Shown here in pieces: positions 15,730-24,400 of a stretch of DNA of 24,715 nucleotides. This DNA is from DASQDT01 sp036380435. Its GTDB lineage: Bacteria > Acidobacteriota > Blastocatellia > Pyrinomonadales > Pyrinomonadaceae. The stretch is from contig DASVES010000272.1 in NCBI GenBank assembly GCA_036380435.1, positions 1 to 24,715 of the forward strand, read 5' to 3'. The translations under genes were made by a program, and so were the position numbers. How positions within the stretch are numbered: position 1 is the first letter of the stretch; each line of letters starts with the position of its first letter. The notes under the pieces are model-generated. The model saw nothing but the letters and a program-made list of their open reading frames with translations. It made no database searches and was not told the origin of the DNA.

Positions 15730-15910
15730 GGTCACGGCGAGGTAGTGATATTTCTACAAACCAAAAAATTTATGCGTGAGATGAACTACAGTGTCGGCGA
15801 CGCCCACAACGCTCACCCGACTCTGAGTGGCTCGGCTCAAGTGGCCGCGCTTCCCTTCAGGCCGACGAATCCACTTCGATAATACCGCAAGGCTGCGGGC
15901 CGGGTAAACG

Positions 15911-15934
15911 CCGTCGGGGCCGCACGCCCGACGG
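15911..15934 (-). terminator. Hairpin just after the STAND-SARP regulator stop
   Basis: CCGTCGGG (15911-15918) pairs perfectly with CCCGACGG (15927-15934), with an 8-nt loop, 1 nt beyond the stop codon on the minus strand. It is followed by GCGTTTA, so the T-run is weak. It probably marks the 3' end of the regulator transcript. Confidence 0.5.
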
Positions 15935-15935
15935 T

Positions 15936-18900
15936 TCACTTGATTGACTCGCGGTAAACTCCCTGCGTCTCCTGAGCCGGCTCGACGCCCAGCTCATTGA
16001 GCAGAAGGCTGCGCAGGGTTTCGTACTGCTCCCTCACGGCGCCGCGACTGCCCAGCGCCGCGTGCGCGCGCATCACGCGGCAATGAACCTCCTCGCGGAA
16101 AGGGTCGTCGCGCAGTATCTTCTGGGCGAGCGACAGGCAATGTTCCCACTCCCCCGCCTCCTGCGCGGCGGAGGCGAGCTTCTCCAGCATGCGGAGATAC
16201 TGGTCGCGATAATAGGAACGTTGTTCCTCGACCCACTCGTCGTGGGTGCCCTGCATGAACTCGCCGCGATAGAGCGCCACCGCCTCCTCGTATGCCTGCC
16301 CGCACCGCTCCGTCTGACCACGACGGCGCGCCGCCGCGGCCTCGGCCACGAGGCCGTCAAACTCCTCCACGTCCGAGCGGTAGGAGAAGTCGGGGTTGAG
16401 CAGGTAATCCCCGTCTCGATAAAGCAAAAAGTTCTGCCGGATGAGCTGGTTGCTGTTGAGCGCCTTGCGGATATACGAGATCGTGGGGTGAAACTTCTTC
16501 TCGACGCTTTCCAGATCGTCGTCGCGCCAGAACGTGTCGATCAGCGTCTCCTTCGAGGCGCGACGGTGTTGGCGCGAGGCGATGAAGCAGAGGATGTCGC
16601 GCGCGCGCTTGCTCGTCCACGCGTCGGCGGCGAGGGGGTGCGACGGGTCGCGGTAGATTTCTACCAGACCCAGCATGTTGATCGTCAGATCGCTCGCCTG
16701 TCGGGCCGGGGCCGTCTGAACGGCGAGCACCGCGGCCGCATGAGGTAGTTGTGGCCGGGCTTGAACGGATGAGAGATTCTGACGCAAGTCTCTCGGCAGC
16801 AGCTTGAGCGCCTGTTCGGAGGAGAACAATTGCGGGTTCTGTTCCACCTCGCGCCGCAGCCAGTATTCGTAGTCGTAACGCGCGGCCAATTCGAGCGCGC
16901 GCCGCAGGTGCATTAAGTAATCCCCCTCTCTCTCTCCGGCGCGGGCGCAGGAAGCGAGCGCGAGCGATGCTTGCGCTTCGTAGTAGTAAAGATTGTGCTC
17001 GCGGAAATAACTGAGGGCCGGGCCGAGTTCGGCCTGCGCGGCGGCGTGCTCCCCCTGCGCGAGCATGACGCGGCCTCGGGCCAGCACCGCTGTCTTCAAG
17101 GCCATCTCGTCTTTGAGCGTGGTGCGCGCCTCGACAAGATGATCCATGGCCGAACGGGCCGCCGCCGGGTCGCCCTCCTGCAAGGACAGCATCGCCTGCT
17201 CTTCAAGCAACTCCCGCCGCGCGAGATCGATTCCCGCCTCTTTATAGATGCGCGCCGCCCTCGCGTAAAACTCCAACGCGCGCGGCACTTCCCGACGCTC
17301 GCGATAGAGGTTGCCGTAGGCCTCGAAGACTTCGCCTTGCAGCACGCTCAAGTTGAAGAGTTGTGAGAATTCGAGCGCGCGATTCAGATGAGCCTCGCAC
17401 TGCGCGACCTCTCCGCGGTAGAGGTAGCAGCGCGCCATGTTGAGATGAACGGCCGCCTCCTGCGGAACGGGAGGCGAGTTCCCGCCGTATTGAAGCGTTC
17501 GATGCAGCCAGCGCAACGACTCGTCGAAGTCGCCGCGGATCAAAGCCGGCAGTCCGAGGTTGTGCGTCATCAGGCGGGCGTAGTGCTCGTCGCCGTGGTC
17601 TTCGGCGCTCTGCAACGCGGCGCGGAATTCACGCTCGGCCGCCGCCCACTCGCCCTTCGCCATCAGACACAGCCCGCGCGTGCCGGCACACTTGGCGCGC
17701 ACGAACGATTCTTCGTCCGCCAGCTCAACGGCCCGGTCGAGGTAAGCGAGGGCCGTCTCGATATCGCCGTAACGCCGCGCGATGGTGGCCAGCGAGCGCA
17801 ACGCCTCGGCCTCTCCCTCGCGGTCGTTATGAGCGCGCAGGAGCGACGCGGCGCGTGTGTGTAGCGAACGCGCGGAGTCCAGTTCGTCGCGCAGGCGCGC
17901 GACCTCGGCGCGGTAGAAGAGTGCGCGCGGGTGCGCTTTAGTAGCATCGGGCGGGAGGGCATCGACAAAGGAGACGAGTGAGGCGAGCGCGCCCGCGGCG
18001 ACCCAGTGACCGCCGCGCTCGGCAATGACTGAGGCCGCGCGCTCGAAGTCTTCCGCGGCGATCAGGTGCCGCATGGCCTGCTCCCATCCCCCGCGTTCGA
18101 GGTAACAGTCGGCGTAGCGCGCGTGCTCGGCGGCCACTCCCGTCTGGCCCAGCTCGTGGCTCAGGCGACGCCGCAGGAAACTCCGAAAGAGCGGGTGGAG
18201 GCGGTACTCTTCGCCGCGGTTGTCGCTCGCTACGGTGAGGAAGACGTTGCGGCGCACCAGCTCCGGCAGGACGAGGCGGCTGTTCACCTCCGGGTAGAAA
18301 AGCGCGCACACGTCCATCTCCACACGGTCGAGCAGAGAGATGCGCAGCAGGAAGCGTTGCACGTCTTCCTGCTCGTCGGCGAAGACCTCTTCGGCGAAAT
18401 AATCGAAGATGTCGTGCTCCGACTGTCGCAGAATCTCCGTCAGGTCGGGCGCGCCCGTTTCACTCGCCCCGGAAGCTATCGCCTCGCGTTGGGCGAATTG
18501 CCTGACGAGTTGCAACGCAGTGATCCACCCCTGCGTGCGCTCGCGATACTCGGCCAACTGCGCGGGCGTCAATTCGAGGTCGAACACCTGCCGGAACAGT
18601 TCCAGCGTCTCTTCGTCGGTGAAGAGCAGTTCCTGTCGGTCGATAATCACGAGCGAGTGTTGCGAGCGCAGGCGCGACAACGCGAGCGGCGGCACGTCGC
18701 GCGAGACGACGATGAAGTGCAACACGTCCGGCAGGTATGAGATCAGGCGGTCGAGCACGGCATGCACCGCCGTGTCGCGGCCGAGGTGGTGATAATCGTC
18801 GAGCACGACGACGAGTTGCTGGCTGACCTCTTCGAGGACTTCGTTCAAAAGCACGTCAACGGCGCGCGCTGGCTCGCGCGCGATCTCGTCGGCCGACTGT

Positions 18901-19286
18901 CGCAGATAGGAGAGCGTCACGTCGCCGAAGCCGGGCACGGCCTGCCTGATGCCGTGCGCGAGGTAGCCGAGGAAGACTAGCGGGTCGGCGTCCGTGTGGT
19001 CGAGCTGATACCAAACGAACTGCTGCGCGTGGGCGCGGACGAAATCCGCGACCAGAGTGGTTTTACCCGAGCCGGCGGGGGCGGCGACGAGCGTCACCGG
19101 GTGCGAGAGGTTGCTCTGGAGGCGTTCGGTCAAACGCGGGCGGGAGAGTAAGGCGGGGGCCGGGCGCGGCGGGAGCAGCTTCGTTCGCAGGAAGAACGTG
19201 GGCCGACGCGGCGACTTCTCTTCCTCCAGCGCCGGCTGCGTGAGCGCCGGCGCGGGTGTGCTGTCGCTGCGAGTCCTCTGTGGCAT
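15936..19286 (-). CDS. MalT-like STAND ATPase with TPRs and C-terminal SARP/BTAD DNA-binding domain
   Basis: The 1116-residue regulator combines three modules. The N-terminal STAND ATPase has Walker A APAGSGKT (about 69-76) and Walker B LVVVLDDYHH (about 158-167), preceded by the MalT-type FLRTKLLPPRP opening. A winged-helix and helical-repeat region with many TPR-like units (about 400-830) would sense a ligand or partner. The C-terminus holds an OmpR-type winged helix (about 867-969, with SKRARDILCFIASR and the HPTISYIRKAL recognition region) followed by a bacterial transcriptional activator domain (about 970-1116, ending DDPFREEVHCRVMRAHAALG and NELGVEP). This is the AfsR/SARP logic with the DNA-binding part at the C-terminus. 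ATG 19286 is used; a TTG at 19313 would add nine residues, and neither has a clear ribosome site. A shorter STAND ATPase gene lies 127 nt upstream on the same strand. Confidence 0.9.
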   Translation of the reverse strand: MPQRTRSDSTPAPALTQPALEEEKSPRRPTFFLRTKLLPPRPAPALLSRPRLTERLQSNLSHPVTLVAAPAGSGKTTLVADFVRAHAQQFVWYQLDHTDADPLVFLGYLAHGIRQAVPGFGDVTLSYLRQSADEIAREPARAVDVLLNEVLEEVSQQLVVVLDDYHHLGRDTAVHAVLDRLISYLPDVLHFIVVSRDVPPLALSRLRSQHSLVIIDRQELLFTDEETLELFRQVFDLELTPAQLAEYRERTQGWITALQLVRQFAQREAIASGASETGAPDLTEILRQSEHDIFDYFAEEVFADEQEDVQRFLLRISLLDRVEMDVCALFYPEVNSRLVLPELVRRNVFLTVASDNRGEEYRLHPLFRSFLRRRLSHELGQTGVAAEHARYADCYLERGGWEQAMRHLIAAEDFERAASVIAERGGHWVAAGALASLVSFVDALPPDATKAHPRALFYRAEVARLRDELDSARSLHTRAASLLRAHNDREGEAEALRSLATIARRYGDIETALAYLDRAVELADEESFVRAKCAGTRGLCLMAKGEWAAAEREFRAALQSAEDHGDEHYARLMTHNLGLPALIRGDFDESLRWLHRTLQYGGNSPPVPQEAAVHLNMARCYLYRGEVAQCEAHLNRALEFSQLFNLSVLQGEVFEAYGNLYRERREVPRALEFYARAARIYKEAGIDLARRELLEEQAMLSLQEGDPAAARSAMDHLVEARTTLKDEMALKTAVLARGRVMLAQGEHAAAQAELGPALSYFREHNLYYYEAQASLALASCARAGEREGDYLMHLRRALELAARYDYEYWLRREVEQNPQLFSSEQALKLLPRDLRQNLSSVQARPQLPHAAAVLAVQTAPARQASDLTINMLGLVEIYRDPSHPLAADAWTSKRARDILCFIASRQHRRASKETLIDTFWRDDDLESVEKKFHPTISYIRKALNSNQLIRQNFLLYRDGDYLLNPDFSYRSDVEEFDGLVAEAAAARRRGQTERCGQAYEEAVALYRGEFMQGTHDEWVEEQRSYYRDQYLRMLEKLASAAQEAGEWEHCLSLAQKILRDDPFREEVHCRVMRAHAALGSRGAVREQYETLRSLLLNELGVEPAQETQGVYRESIK

Positions 19287-19413
19287 CGGGCTTGTCTTCG
19301 GCGGCTCCCACAAAATTTAGGCTGAGCTTATCACGGCGGCCACGCTCGTCTCCACGGGGCCGCGGGGGAGGAGGCGATGCGCGCGCGTGAGGCGCGGGCG
19401 ACTGCTGGAGTTT

Positions 19414-20232
19414 TTACCGGCCCGAGGCCCGCCGTCTTTCGCGACGAGGTTGACTGTTTGAAGGATAGACACGCGAGCCGCACGCGACTCGGCGCGAAGA
19501 ATTTCTCTCGACGTGATGAATTCCGGCCTCCGCCCTGCTCATCCACATCGCCGTCTTATCCAGAGCGGCGGCGCGTCCCCGCGTCTGTTCAAGCGCCGCG
19601 CGCGCGTCGCCTGCTCCGAGGCCGTAACTGGAGAACAAGTCCACGGCCTCCTGCGGGGTGAAAGCCAACTCGGCTTCTTCGATGAGGCAGAGCGTCTGCT
19701 TCGAGCGCATGCGCCACATGGGCGTCGGCGGCGCGCTGCGTCCGATGATGAGCATGTGCGCCTCGGGGGGCAGAAGCGGGAGCAGCCGTTGGAAGAACGG
19801 CACGACCCACGCCGCGTCATAAATCAGGTGCAGGTCGTCAATCACGATCAGCAGCGGTGCGTCCTGACACTCCTGCAATTCATAGAGGAACGCCTCGGCA
19901 AGTGTGGGGATGTCTTCAAGACCCGGCGACCCGTCGATGTGAGACAGGACTTTCTGCCCGAAGCCGGGGCGCTGTCGGCTGACGGTTTCGACGAGGTAAC
20001 GGAAGAAGATTCGCAGCTCGCCGTCGGAAGCGTCAACCTTGTACCAGACCACACGCGGAGCGCAGCGCCGCGCGAAATCTGTCGCCAGCAGCGTCTTCCC
20101 CGTGCCCGCGCGCCCCGCGATGATGGTCGAAGTGCAGGAGCCGAGTCCCTCTTCCAACAGCCGGAGGAGGCGCGGACGCGAGACGCGTGGGTTTTCGTGC
20201 GGGACAGAGACCTTGTCGAGAATGATTCGCAT
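19414..20232 (-). CDS. Short STAND ATPase (MalT/LuxR-type N-terminal module only)
   Basis: The 272-residue protein aligns by motif order with the N-terminal part of the regulator downstream. It has a RVSRPRLLRLLEEG opening, Walker A GRAGTGKT (40-47), the VVWYKVD strand (61-67), Walker B LLIVIDDLHLI (127-137), the LIIGRSAPP sensor strand, and the AELAFTPQEAVDLFSSYGL segment that opens the winged-helix part. It stops soon after TRGRAAAL, where full-length relatives continue into TPRs and a DNA-binding domain. The last 40 residues are Arg/Ser-rich and resemble nothing. I looked for the missing part in the other frames of 19314-19413 and did not see it, so this is a truncated paralogue or a deliberate stand-alone ATPase, not a simple frameshift. 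ATG 20232 begins at the conserved N-terminus; the ribosome site is weak. Confidence 0.75.
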   Translation of the reverse strand: MRIILDKVSVPHENPRVSRPRLLRLLEEGLGSCTSTIIAGRAGTGKTLLATDFARRCAPRVVWYKVDASDGELRIFFRYLVETVSRQRPGFGQKVLSHIDGSPGLEDIPTLAEAFLYELQECQDAPLLIVIDDLHLIYDAAWVVPFFQRLLPLLPPEAHMLIIGRSAPPTPMWRMRSKQTLCLIEEAELAFTPQEAVDLFSSYGLGAGDARAALEQTRGRAAALDKTAMWMSRAEAGIHHVERNSSRRVACGSRVYPSNSQPRRERRRASGR

Positions 20233-20608
20233 ACTTGCTACTTTTGAACAATCCAGCCGGAACGAGTCCCGCGGCCGAAGCATTCGCCCGTCAGGGCGAG
20301 ACGGTCGGGCCGTCATTTAAAAGTTTACGCATGAAACTTGGGTGATTCTTGAGTGCCTCTTCAAAGGGGGACAGTGGTGCGGAGTTGGGAATGTGCAACG
20401 GCACGAAAAGGACGAAACTCAGATGTTGTGTCGGTCGTTAAGTGTCTCGACCCTCCCACAGGCTATGCCGCTGGAAGGTGCAGTGAGAGTCTTGAGCACC
20501 ACGGAAGCGGCTTCCGACGGCCTGATACTCCCTTAACTATCTCGGCCCGCAGCAGCGGTGGCCGCTTACCAACGCAGCGCGGCTCGCCGCGCAAACCGAT
20601 ACCCTCGT
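20233..20608. promoter_or_regulatory. Divergent intergenic region with two inverted repeats
   Basis: This gap separates the minus-strand STAND genes from the plus-strand ABC genes and should hold both promoters. A perfect 6-bp stem TCGCCC (20284-20289) with GGGCGA (20294-20299) lies in the STAND leader. AAGTTT (20321-20326) and AAACTT (20334-20339) form a 7-nt-spaced dyad in an AT-rich patch, an operator-like arrangement. No convincing -35/-10 pair or small gene is visible in the remaining 260 nt. Confidence 0.4.
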
Positions 20609-21496
20609 ATGCTTACCATCAACAACCTCTCCAAGACCTACCCCAACGGGGTGCAAGCGCTCAAGGGCGTCAGCCTCAACATCGAGCGGGGGCTGTTCGG
20701 GCTGCTCGGGCCTAACGGCGCCGGCAAGTCCACGCTGATGCGCACGCTGGCTACCCTACAGGAGCCGGATACCGGCCAGATCATCTTCGACGGGCTGGAC
20801 GTGGTCAGCGACCCACAGGCGCACCGCCGCCAACTGGGCTACCTACCCCAGGACTTCGGCGTCTACCCGGGCGTCTCCGCCTACGACCTGCTTGAGCACC
20901 TCGCGGTCCTAAAGGGCGTTGCCGACCGGAAGGCGCGCCGCGAGCAGTTGGAGGCGCTGCTGGAGCAGACCAACCTGTGGGCGCACCGGAAGAAGGCGGT
21001 GAGCGGCTTCTCCGGCGGGATGCGGCAGCGCTTCGGCATCGCGCAGGCGCTCCTCGGCGACCCACGGCTGATCATCGTGGACGAGCCTACCGCCGGACTC
21101 GACCCGGAGGAGCGCAACCGCTTCCACAATCTGCTCAGCGAGGTGAGCGAGAACATCGTGGTGATTCTCTCCACGCACATCGTCGAGGATGTACGGCAGC
21201 TCTGCCCGCGCATGGCCATCATGGCCGAGGGCCGCGTGCTGCGCTCGGGCGCGCCGCGCAAGCTGATCGCCGAGTTGGAGGGCCGCGTCTGGCGAAAGAC
21301 GGTGGAGAAGCCGGCGGTGGAGGCTTACCGCAAGTCGCTTCACGTTATCTCCACCCAGCTCTACGAGGGACGCACGCTGGTGCACGTTTTGCACGAGGGG
21401 CGGCCGGAAGCTGACTTCGAGGCGGTGGAGCCAAACCTGGAGGACGTGTACTTCTCCATCCTGCGCGCGCCGGCGGAGGCCCGCCATGCTGCTTGA
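20609..21496 (+). CDS. ABC transporter ATP-binding protein partnered with the permease-peptidase fusion
   Basis: The 295-residue cytoplasmic ATPase energises an ABC-2 type transporter. All nucleotide-binding motifs are present: Walker A GPNGAGKST, Q-loop LGYLPQDFG, signature FSGGMRQR (FSGGM in place of the canonical LSGGQ), Walker B LIIVDEPTAGLDP, and the switch His in ILSTHIVEDV. The C-terminal extension after about residue 225 (RVWRKTVEKP to EPNLEDVYF) is the usual tail of the CcmA/NatA-like subfamily. ATG 20609 gives the family N-terminus MLTINNLSKTYPNG; an in-frame GTG at 20558 would add 17 atypical residues. No strong ribosome site is seen. The stop overlaps the next start by 11 nt, so the two are certainly one translational unit. 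Confidence 0.94.
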   Translation: MLTINNLSKTYPNGVQALKGVSLNIERGLFGLLGPNGAGKSTLMRTLATLQEPDTGQIIFDGLDVVSDPQAHRRQLGYLPQDFGVYPGVSAYDLLEHLAVLKGVADRKARREQLEALLEQTNLWAHRKKAVSGFSGGMRQRFGIAQALLGDPRLIIVDEPTAGLDPEERNRFHNLLSEVSENIVVILSTHIVEDVRQLCPRMAIMAEGRVLRSGAPRKLIAELEGRVWRKTVEKPAVEAYRKSLHVISTQLYEGRTLVHVLHEGRPEADFEAVEPNLEDVYFSILRAPAEARHAA

Positions 21497-24400
21497 GGTG
21501 ATTCGATTCGAGTGGCGCTACCACACCCGGCAGATCGCCTTTCCGGTGGGCGTGCTCTTTTTTCTGGGCATGGGGTTCATCCTGCCGGTGCTGGGTTACG
21601 GCCCGGGCGGCACACACCTCAACTCGCCCTTCGTCGTCATGCAGTCGGTGGGACTGCTGTCGCTCCTCAACATCTTCGTGCTGACCGTCTTCTGCGCGAA
21701 CGCGGTTGCCCGCGACGCCGAGCACGGGATGAGGGAGATCGTGTACGCCACTTCTATCGGCAAGCTGCGCTACCTGAGCGCGCGCTTCGTGGGAGCGATG
21801 GCGGCCGCGTTGACGGTTTTCTCCTGCACCATCGTTGGCCTGTACCTCGCGCCCATGGTGGCCAAGATTGATCCGGCCAAGCTCGGCGACCCCATTCCGC
21901 TGGCTTACCTTTGGGCGTTGCTGGTGATGGCGCTCCCCAACATGCTGTTCGCCGGTGCGATCATCTTCGCGCTGGCCGTGCTCACGCGGAGCGTGCTGGC
22001 CAGCTACGTGGGCAGCGTCTTCCTGTACATGCTGTACATGGTGATCGCGATGATGATCGACTCGCCGCTGATGGCCGGATCGACGCCGCAGTCGCCGCAG
22101 GCGATGGCCCGAGCGGCCATCCTCGATCCCTTCGGCATCGCCGCCTTCTTCCAGCAGACATGGTACTGGACGCCCGCCCAGCGAGACACACAACTGCTGT
22201 CGCTCGACGGCTACTTCCTGATCAACCGCCTGCTGGTGATGGGCGTAGCGGCGGCAATCCTGTTGGTCACTTACCGCTACTTCTCGTTCCGGCTCGCCGC
22301 CAGCGCCCGCCCCGCGCCGGCCGAAACGCTGGAGCCACGCGCGACAGTTGCACGCTATCGCGGGGTGCCGGTGGCCCCAGAGTCCGCGGCGGGCCGCTGG
22401 GCCGCGCTGCGCGTGGCGACGCTGCGAGAGTTCCGCGCCACGGCCGCCAGCAAGCCCTTCCTCGCACTGCTGGCCCTGTGGTTATGCGTAGCGGCCATCA
22501 GCGTCGTGGACGTTTGGGCGGAGTACCGTACCCAGCTCTATCCCACCACCGGGATTATGTTGGAGGCCGTCGAGATACCGCTGGCGTTCCTGACGACGCT
22601 CATGCTCGTCTACTTCGCCGCGGAGGTGGTGTGGCGCGAGCGGATCGTCCGCGCGGACGAGATCGTGGACGCCACGCCCGCGCCGAACGGGGTCTTCTAT
22701 CTGGCCAAGGGCGGCGCGCTGATCCTGCTCTCATGGCTGATGACACTGGTGCCCATCCTGGTCGGGGCGGGCTACCAGTTGAGCACCGGCTACACGCAGT
22801 TGCAGCCGGAGGTCTACCTCTCGCTGTTCTACTTCACAGGATTGCCGCTCGCGCTCCTGGCCGTCGTCGTGCTGCTGGTCCAGACCCTAAGCCCCAACCG
22901 ATACCTGGGAATCATCGTCGGGATGATCCTGGGCCTGCTGATGCTGAGTCCGAACGAACTGGGTCTCATGCACGGGCTGGTTCGGTTCGGCGCCCCTCCA
23001 CGGGCGCCGTACACGGAGATGAACGGATTCCTCGCGCCGGGGGTCTTCGGCCTGTACATGGTGTACTGGGGCGGTTTGGCGGGCGTGCTGGCATTCATCA
23101 CCCTTGGGCTGTGGCGGCGCGGCCGCGCGCAGACGCTGCTGGGCCGGGTGCGGGAACTTCCACGCCGCTGGGGCCGCCGCGGCTTGGCGGGTGCGGCCGG
23201 CTGCCTGGCGGTGTTCCTGAGCACCGGCGGCTTCGTCTTCTACAACACCAACGTGCTCGCCCGGTACGAGACTCGGGAGCAGAGTCTGGACTGGCGAGCA
23301 GCATACGAGCGGACTTACCGAAGCTACGAGCACGTGCCGCAGCCCAGTGTGGTGGCAGTGACGACCACGGTAGACCTCTATCCGTCGGAGCGGCGTTTCG
23401 AGGTGGCGGGCGCCTACCGGCTGGAGAACCGGACGGCGCAGCCGTTGGACACGGTGCTAATTTCCCTCCGGCGCGAGCTGCGGCCGGAGCAGATGGAGCT
23501 TGCGGGTGCGCGTCTTGTGCGGCACGACCCCACCTTCGGGATGTACGTCTTCGCGCTCCCGCAGCCGCTGGCGCCGGGCGCGGCCACGGAGCTTCGGTTC
23601 CGCATCAGCTCGCCGCCGGTCATCGTGGAGGCGACCGGATTCAGCTACTCGGTGGTTGCCAACGGGAGTTACCTGACGCGGCATGCCGCGTTTCCCCGCC
23701 TCGGGTACGTGTTGGGCTACGAGCTGGAAGACGCGTCCGAACGCCGCGAGCGCGGGCTGGGGCCGCCGCGAAAAGGCAGGGGGCTGGTGAACGACCCCTC
23801 CAGCGATGACCACCGCGAAGAATGGCTGACGGTGGATGCTACCGTCTCCACTTCCGAAGACCAGATCGCCATCGGCCCGGGAGACTTGGTGCGCGAGTGG
23901 CGGCAGGACGGGCGACGCTACTTCCAGTACCGCACGGCCCAGCCCGCCACGCCTCGGTTCGGTTTCGTCTCGGGGCGCTATCAGGTGCGGCGGGAGAACC
24001 ATCGCGGCGTCTCGGTGGAGGTCTACCACCACCCTGCGCACGGCTCCAACGTCGAGAAGATGCTGGCAGTCACCACCCGGTCGCTGGACATGTTCGGCGA
24101 GCGCTTCGGGCCGTACCCGCACCAGCACCTGCGCATCGTGGAGCTGCCGGGGCACTGGGACTTCGGGGCGTTCGCCCTGACCGGGCTGATCGTGTGGCCG
24201 GAAGACCGTGGCTTCCTTACTGACGAGAGCCGCGGCGGCGAGGTTGACCTGATCACCCGGCGGCTGGCGCACGAAGTGTCGCATCAGTGGTGGGGCCACC
24301 AGCTCTACCCGGCGCAGGTGGAGGGCGGCACGATGCTAGTGGAGACGCTGGCGAAATACTCGGAGCTGCTGGTTCTGGAGGCGACGCAGGGACAGGGTAG

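Noticed and set aside
13516..15882. A 788-codon open frame on the plus strand, opposite the subtilase gene
   Set aside because: It mirrors the high-GC codon bias and the 24-nt repeats of the minus-strand protease, which has all catalytic motifs, a signal peptide and a correctly oriented terminator. The antisense translation is Arg/Asp/Val-rich low complexity with no motif.
19314..19413. Frameshift joining the short STAND ATPase to the downstream regulator
   Set aside because: The downstream regulator has its own complete ATPase module, and the other frames in the gap show no TPR or winged-helix continuation.
20558..20608. Upstream GTG start for the ABC ATPase
   Set aside because: It would add 17 residues that are not typical of the family, whereas the ATG at 20609 gives the standard N-terminus.
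21911..23809. A 632-codon open frame on the plus strand, in another frame of the permease-peptidase gene
   Set aside because: The frame starting at 21486 encodes hydrophobic helices and an HEXXH domain across the same DNA and overlaps the ATPase stop. The alternative is Arg/Gly/Ala-rich with no domain.
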